The translations under genes and the position numbers were made by a program. Below the pieces are notes generated by a model. The model had not been told where the DNA came from, searched no databases, and saw only the letters and a program-made list of their open reading frames with translations. Positions 11,831 through 17,313 of a stretch of 17,313 bases of DNA are shown here, piece after piece. Origin of the DNA: CAMYLR01 sp041577935 (GTDB lineage: Bacteria; Gemmatimonadota; Gemmatimonadetes; JACCXV01; JAHWKZ01); assembly GCA_041577935.1 (NCBI GenBank), contig JBFGIA010000049.1, forward strand, positions 1-17,313. The letters are read 5' to 3'. How positions within the stretch are numbered: position 1 is the stretch's first letter; each line of letters begins with the position of its first letter.

Positions 11831-12214
11831 TCAGTCTCGCAGAGCCTTCGAGCAGTCCTCCAGCGTCGGGCACTGGCAGCGCGTGACGGCCTCGAGCACC
11901 CGTTTCATGCGCTCGATCTCCTCGGCGCGGCGCTCGATCTCCTCGAGCTTCGTCTCGGCGAGGGTGCGCCAGCGTTCGCCGGGCGGCGTCTTGCGCGCGA
12001 ACCCCGAGAGCAGGCGCTTAATCTCAGCGACACTGAAGCCCGCCGCCTTGGCGACCTCGATCAGGGCCAAGCGATCGAAGATCGAATCCTCGTAGACCCG
12101 AGCGCCCCCGCGCCGGGCCGCGCGCGGAAGCAGGCCTTCCCTCTCGTAGTAGCGCAGGGCCGAGGCGGCGATGCCCGAGCGCTCCGCCACCTCGCCGATC
12201 CGGAGCTTCGCCAT
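11831..12214 (-). CDS. MerR-family metal or redox-sensing regulator
   Basis: The 127-residue protein has the MerR winged helix (LRIGEVAERSGIAASALRYYEREGLLP), a dimerisation helix rich in Glu/Arg (residues ~85-110) and a C-terminal sensor motif RCQCPTLEDC with Cys113, Cys115 and Cys121. The outer cysteines are C-x7-C, as in CueR, while the C-x-C-x5-C pattern also matches the last three cysteines of SoxR; the first SoxR cysteine is absent, so a metal ion is more likely than a [2Fe-2S] cluster. The metal cannot be told. ATG 12214 is used because GAGGTG lies five bases upstream; GTG 12217 is one codon earlier. Its likely target is the 19-bp-spacer operator just downstream. Confidence 0.9.
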   Translation of the reverse strand: MAKLRIGEVAERSGIAASALRYYEREGLLPRAARRGGARVYEDSIFDRLALIEVAKAAGFSVAEIKRLLSGFARKTPPGERWRTLAETKLEEIERRAEEIERMKRVLEAVTRCQCPTLEDCSKALRD

Positions 12215-12348
12215 CACAGCACCTCGTTAGCGGCGTCCATAACCGTCCACGTACACTCGCCGAGCCATGAAAAGTAATTATCGTTCACGGACGACCCACA
12301 ACTTAGCCAGGCGACCCTTACTCGTTGACCCGACGAAAGCGAGTGCGC

Positions 12349-13461
12349 ATGCAAACGGACCCAATCGCAGGCAGCGCCCGGCGGACGACCCGCGGATGGC
12401 GGCTCCTCGTCAGCATCGCGGCCGTGATCGTCATCGTCTACGGGATCCAAGCCTCCCAGCAGGTCCTCGTTCCCATCCTCCTTTCTGTTTTCCTAGCGGT
12501 GATCGGAGCCCGACCGGTGGCGTGGATGGACCGGCGCGGCCTGCCTCACACCTTATCCGTCGGGGTGTTCGTGGTCGGGGTGATGAGCGCGCTGATCGTC
12601 GTCTCGGCCATCGTCGGAACGTCGATTACCGAGTTCTCGAACCGCATCCCAATTTACCAGGAGAGCCTATCCAAAGCGTTGACCGACGTCGCCGAGCGAA
12701 TCGCGGGTCGACGGACTCCGCTCTCGGTCGAAGAGCTGCTCGCCAACGTGGAGCCGGCGTCCGCGATGCGGCTTACGGCCACCGTCTTGAACGCCCTCCG
12801 CGGCGTCTTCGCCAACGCCTTCGTGATCCTCTTCACCGTCGTGTTCATACTGCTCGAGATCTCGAGCTTCCCTCTCAAGCTCAACGCCATCCACCCGCGA
12901 TCGCGGGCTAAGATCCAGGAGTTCGCCGCCTTCGCCGACAGCCTGCAGCACTACCTCAACCTCAAGACGCTCATTTGCTTGCTGACCGGGCTCGCCGTCG
13001 GCCTGTGGGTGGCCGTGTTGGGAATCGATTTCCCGGTCCTTTGGGGCCTACTCGCGTTTCTCTTGAACTACGTGCCGACGATCGGGTCGTTCATCGCCGC
13101 CATTCCCGCCGTAATGCTGGGATTCATCCAGTTTGGCCTTGGCCGGGCGCTCATCGCTGCTGCCGGCTACGTGGTAATCAACATCGTGATCGGGAACATG
13201 CTCGAGCCGCGGGTCATGGGAAAAGGGCTCGGGCTCTCCACGCTCGTCGTCTTCCTCTCGCTCCTCTTCTGGGGGTGGGTCCTCGGACCGGTCGGCATGA
13301 TTCTCTCGGTGCCGTTGACGATGACGATCAAGATCGCCTTGCAGAACAGCCCCCGAAGCCGTTGGGTAGCCATTCTCCTCGACCGCGGGGATGCCTCCTC
13401 GATCGTCGAGGCGCCGGCGACCATCTCGAGCGAAGCGGTGACCGACACCGGCCAGGCGTGA
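12349..13461 (+). CDS. AI-2E family transporter (TqsA/YdiK type)
   Basis: The 370-residue integral membrane protein has the AI-2E (PF01594) layout: two N-terminal helices (LLVSIAAVIVIVYGIQASQQ, VLVPILLSVFLAVIG), a third helix before a soluble periplasmic-type segment (residues ~95-165), and a C-terminal bundle with GLLAFLLNYVPTIGSFIAAIP, the family hallmark, followed by NMLEPRVMGKGLGLSTLVVFLSLLFWGWVLG and VPLTMTIK. Family members export autoinducer-2 or act as Na+/H+ antiporters; the substrate here is unknown. ATG 12349 is chosen; in-frame TTG 12325 and GTG 12343 are alternatives, and no strong ribosome site decides between them. It stands alone, divergent from the merR-type gene and convergent with corA. 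Confidence 0.9.
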   Translation: MQTDPIAGSARRTTRGWRLLVSIAAVIVIVYGIQASQQVLVPILLSVFLAVIGARPVAWMDRRGLPHTLSVGVFVVGVMSALIVVSAIVGTSITEFSNRIPIYQESLSKALTDVAERIAGRRTPLSVEELLANVEPASAMRLTATVLNALRGVFANAFVILFTVVFILLEISSFPLKLNAIHPRSRAKIQEFAAFADSLQHYLNLKTLICLLTGLAVGLWVAVLGIDFPVLWGLLAFLLNYVPTIGSFIAAIPAVMLGFIQFGLGRALIAAAGYVVINIVIGNMLEPRVMGKGLGLSTLVVFLSLLFWGWVLGPVGMILSVPLTMTIKIALQNSPRSRWVAILLDRGDASSIVEAPATISSEAVTDTGQA

Positions 13462-13523
13462 GGAGCGCCGGGCAGCGTTCCCGGGTCCGGATCTACTCCG
13501 CCAACTTGAAATCGAGCTCAAGG

Positions 13524-14513
13524 TCAGCGTCGGCGACCGCGGCCGCCCAACCATCCACGATGGTAAAAAATCGCCAGAATGGATACCACGACCGCCAGCA
13601 TCGCGCCGAGCAGAACGAAGTAGGCCCTTGGATGTGCCAGCTCCGGCATGAAGTCGAAGTTCATGCCGTAAATGCCCGCCATGAACGTGATCGGAACAAA
13701 GACTACAGTGACGATCGTCAGGATCTTCATGATCTGGTTCAGCCGGTGTGCCGATAGCGACAGGTAGCCATCCATCAGGTCGTCGGTGAGATCGTAATAC
13801 AGTCGGGCCAGGCTGAGATGACGATCGAGCTGCTCCTGCACGTCGGTCAGCTCATGGTCTTGACCCTGAAGCTGAGCCGGCGTCTGCGAGCGGGCCGCGG
13901 AGAACACCTGGGCATGGTACTGTAGAACGCGCAGCATCTGCTTCAGGTCGCTTTTCTGGCGTACCAACTCAGCAAGCAGGTCGTCGCTCGGCCGTTCTAG
14001 CATCTCCGTCTCCATCTCTTCGAGCCGCGTCTCAACCGCCGTCAGTAGCGACAAGAAACGATCGGCAACGGTCCGGCAGATGCGCAGTGCAAGGGCCGCC
14101 CGAGAGATGTCGGGCGGGATCTCTCCCGAGACCAGCCGCGCGCTAACAGCTTCCGTGCTCACCGAGCGTCCCGAGCTGCGCGTAACGAGAAACCGCTCGC
14201 CCAAGAACAGAGACAGTTGGATCGTGCCAAAGTCCAGCGACGTCGAGTTGGCATCGAGTCCCTTGAGCAGGATGAACGTGTTGTCCTTGAAGGGCTCGAT
14301 CTTCGGCGGGTGACGTTCCATCAGCGCGTCGGTGATGGCCAAATCATGAATACCAAAGCGTCGCGACAGCAGCTCGGCCTCAGCCTCCTTGGACTCGCCT
14401 TCAAGGACGACCCAGATCATGCTCGACGGTGCTTGTTCCCAGTGGTCGATCAACTCGGCACCGCCTTGGCGAAGCTCTCCCTCGGCAGCGTCGTACAAGA
14501 ACGTGCGGATCAC
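13524..14513 (-). CDS. corA: CorA-family magnesium/cobalt channel
   Basis: The 329-residue protein has the CorA form: an N-terminal alpha/beta cytosolic domain, a long stalk helix (residues ~145-265) and two C-terminal membrane helices (LTIVTVVFVPITFMAGIYGM and YFVLLGAMLAVVVSILAIFY), the first ending in the signature GMN at 283-285 (YGMNF). It moves Mg2+, and sometimes Co2+ or Ni2+, into the cytosol as a homopentamer. The start is GTG 14513, with AAAGGAGG six bases upstream. The loop after GMN is FDFMPELAHPRAY, whose PEL resembles the MPEL usually found there. Related ZntB proteins export Zn2+, so cation choice is not certain. A promoter candidate lies about 80 bases upstream. Confidence 0.93.
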   Translation of the reverse strand: MIRTFLYDAAEGELRQGGAELIDHWEQAPSSMIWVVLEGESKEAEAELLSRRFGIHDLAITDALMERHPPKIEPFKDNTFILLKGLDANSTSLDFGTIQLSLFLGERFLVTRSSGRSVSTEAVSARLVSGEIPPDISRAALALRICRTVADRFLSLLTAVETRLEEMETEMLERPSDDLLAELVRQKSDLKQMLRVLQYHAQVFSAARSQTPAQLQGQDHELTDVQEQLDRHLSLARLYYDLTDDLMDGYLSLSAHRLNQIMKILTIVTVVFVPITFMAGIYGMNFDFMPELAHPRAYFVLLGAMLAVVVSILAIFYHRGWLGGRGRRR

Positions 14514-14591
14514 TTGGAACCTCCTTTGGCCGGCTGCGACAATCGGCTAACCCGCGGATAATCTCTGATACGTGCTGATCATGCAGCTCCA

Positions 14592-14619
14592 ATTGTAACA
14601 GGCATGTCGGAGAGTACAA
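14592..14619 (-). promoter_or_regulatory. Candidate corA promoter
   Basis: On the minus strand TTGTAC (14619-14614) and TACAAT (14597-14592) are separated by 16 bases. The predicted RNA start is near 14585, leaving a leader of about 70 bases before corA GTG 14513. Confidence 0.45.
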
Positions 14620-14703
14620 AGGTTTCGTGCAATCATGCGTCGGACCTACATGATCCCATACAAACACTCTGTACGTCGAGCACTGGCGTCGTTTCTTAGT
14701 TGT

Positions 14704-14742
14704 GCAAAAAGAGAGGGGCGGCCCCAAAAAAAGCCGCCCCTC
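14704..14742 (-). terminator. Rho-independent terminator of katG
   Basis: On the minus strand a perfect 10-bp stem, GAGGGGCGGC with GCCGCCCCTC, closes a 10-base loop and is followed by TCTTTTTG. It lies about 90 bases downstream of the katG stop and insulates corA. Confidence 0.85.
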
Positions 14743-14832
14743 GGAAATAGTCTACGCAGCCTAAGCTAATCGAAGCTCACGTCTTTTCGAGGCACTTAGG
14801 GATGATCACGAACTCATCATCTCAGCTCACCA

Positions 14833-17106
<2,274 letters not shown>

Positions 17107-17313
17107 GATCTCTCCTGAGGCTAATGGGGTCTGAGCGAGGCCCGGTGCGATGGAACAGGCGTCATCCTCCGGTCGTGCCTCGCTCGGATATCGTTTTTCT
17201 CGTCGTGGTTAGATTCCAGTAGTGAACTGCATCTAACCGTTTGGTTAAAAAAAGGCGCGGTCGGCCCTCAGCTCCTATTCCTATTTCGTTTGCGCACGCC
17301 GCGCATCACGAGC
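17107..17313. other. katG upstream region with competing hairpins
   Basis: No gene is visible in these 207 bases. GGTTAGAT (17207-17214) pairs perfectly with ATCTAACC (17231-17238), and inside the loop CAGT (17217-17220) pairs with ACTG (17226-17229). The right arm can also pair with a second copy: TAACC (17234-17238) with GGTTA (17243-17247). Seven A residues follow at 17245-17253 (T tract on the katG strand). This may be an operator or a leader switch for katG; no clear -35/-10 pair was found. Confidence 0.5.

Larger units (their letters stand above)
14514..14832. other. Intergenic region between katG and corA
   Basis: This 319-base stretch holds no convincing gene. It contains the katG terminator (14704-14742), the corA promoter candidate (14592-14619), and a small perfect hairpin GATGAT (14801-14806) with ATCATC (14816-14821) shortly after the katG stop. 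The remainder shows nothing I can name. Confidence 0.6.

Noticed and set aside
13468..13484. CCGGG/CCCGG hairpin between the AI-2E and corA genes as a terminator
   Set aside because: The stem has only 5 bp and no T tract follows on either strand.

Overview
The window comes from a GC-rich bacterium (about 60% GC by eye) with a Gram-negative-style envelope: four predicted lipoproteins, a catalase-peroxidase with a Sec signal peptide, and strong AGGAGG-type ribosome sites. The mix of TPR protein, UPF0316, PpsA with a TTG start, CGNR regulator and AI-2E transporter would fit Gemmatimonadota, Acidobacteriota or a related phylum, but nothing here fixes the phylum. No tRNA, rRNA, CRISPR array, transposase or integrase was seen.

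Left part (1-5452), housekeeping and unknown functions: the C-terminal part of a TPR protein cut by the window edge, a terminator, a UPF0316/DUF2179 membrane protein whose start is unclear, a small glyoxalase-fold protein (minus), three overlapping plus-strand lipoprotein genes, a DUF4399 lipoprotein (minus), a GNAT acetyltransferase and a Mut7-C RNase-like protein with zinc ribbons at both ends. A likely terminator separates this from a phosphoenolpyruvate synthase gene (5584-8232), which supplies PEP from pyruvate.

Middle part (8254-12214), the accessory and most interesting part. It opens with what looks like the last ~33 codons of a lost amidohydrolase. Then come soxR (minus), a textbook SoxR box inside a 19-bp-spacer promoter firing to the right, and as the only gene behind that promoter an 80-aa small protein. 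A CGNR-type regulator and an EamA-family transporter face away from each other over a nested dyad with overlapping -35 elements. The transporter stop codon overlaps the start of a 61-aa small protein. The two small proteins are paralogues: their last 32 residues align without gaps, sharing ANLRFS-x-F near the start and D-x-H-x-PPPC at the C-terminus, with the only cysteine of each protein as its last residue and mostly synonymous differences in the conserved codons. A MerR-family metal or redox sensor (C-x-C-x5-C), with its own 19-bp-spacer operator and two membrane-protein genes, closes the block. Three promoters here place the predicted RNA start on or within a few bases of the start codon.

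Right part (12349-17106): an AI-2E-family transporter, a CorA-type Mg2+ channel and a secreted catalase-peroxidase (KatG) with a strong downstream terminator and an upstream region holding competing hairpins.

Taken together, soxR, the MerR operon, the CGNR regulator and KatG suggest defence against redox-cycling compounds, peroxide and metals. The two PPPC small proteins, one under SoxR control and one coupled to an exporter-like protein, are the best candidate for an undescribed system in this window.
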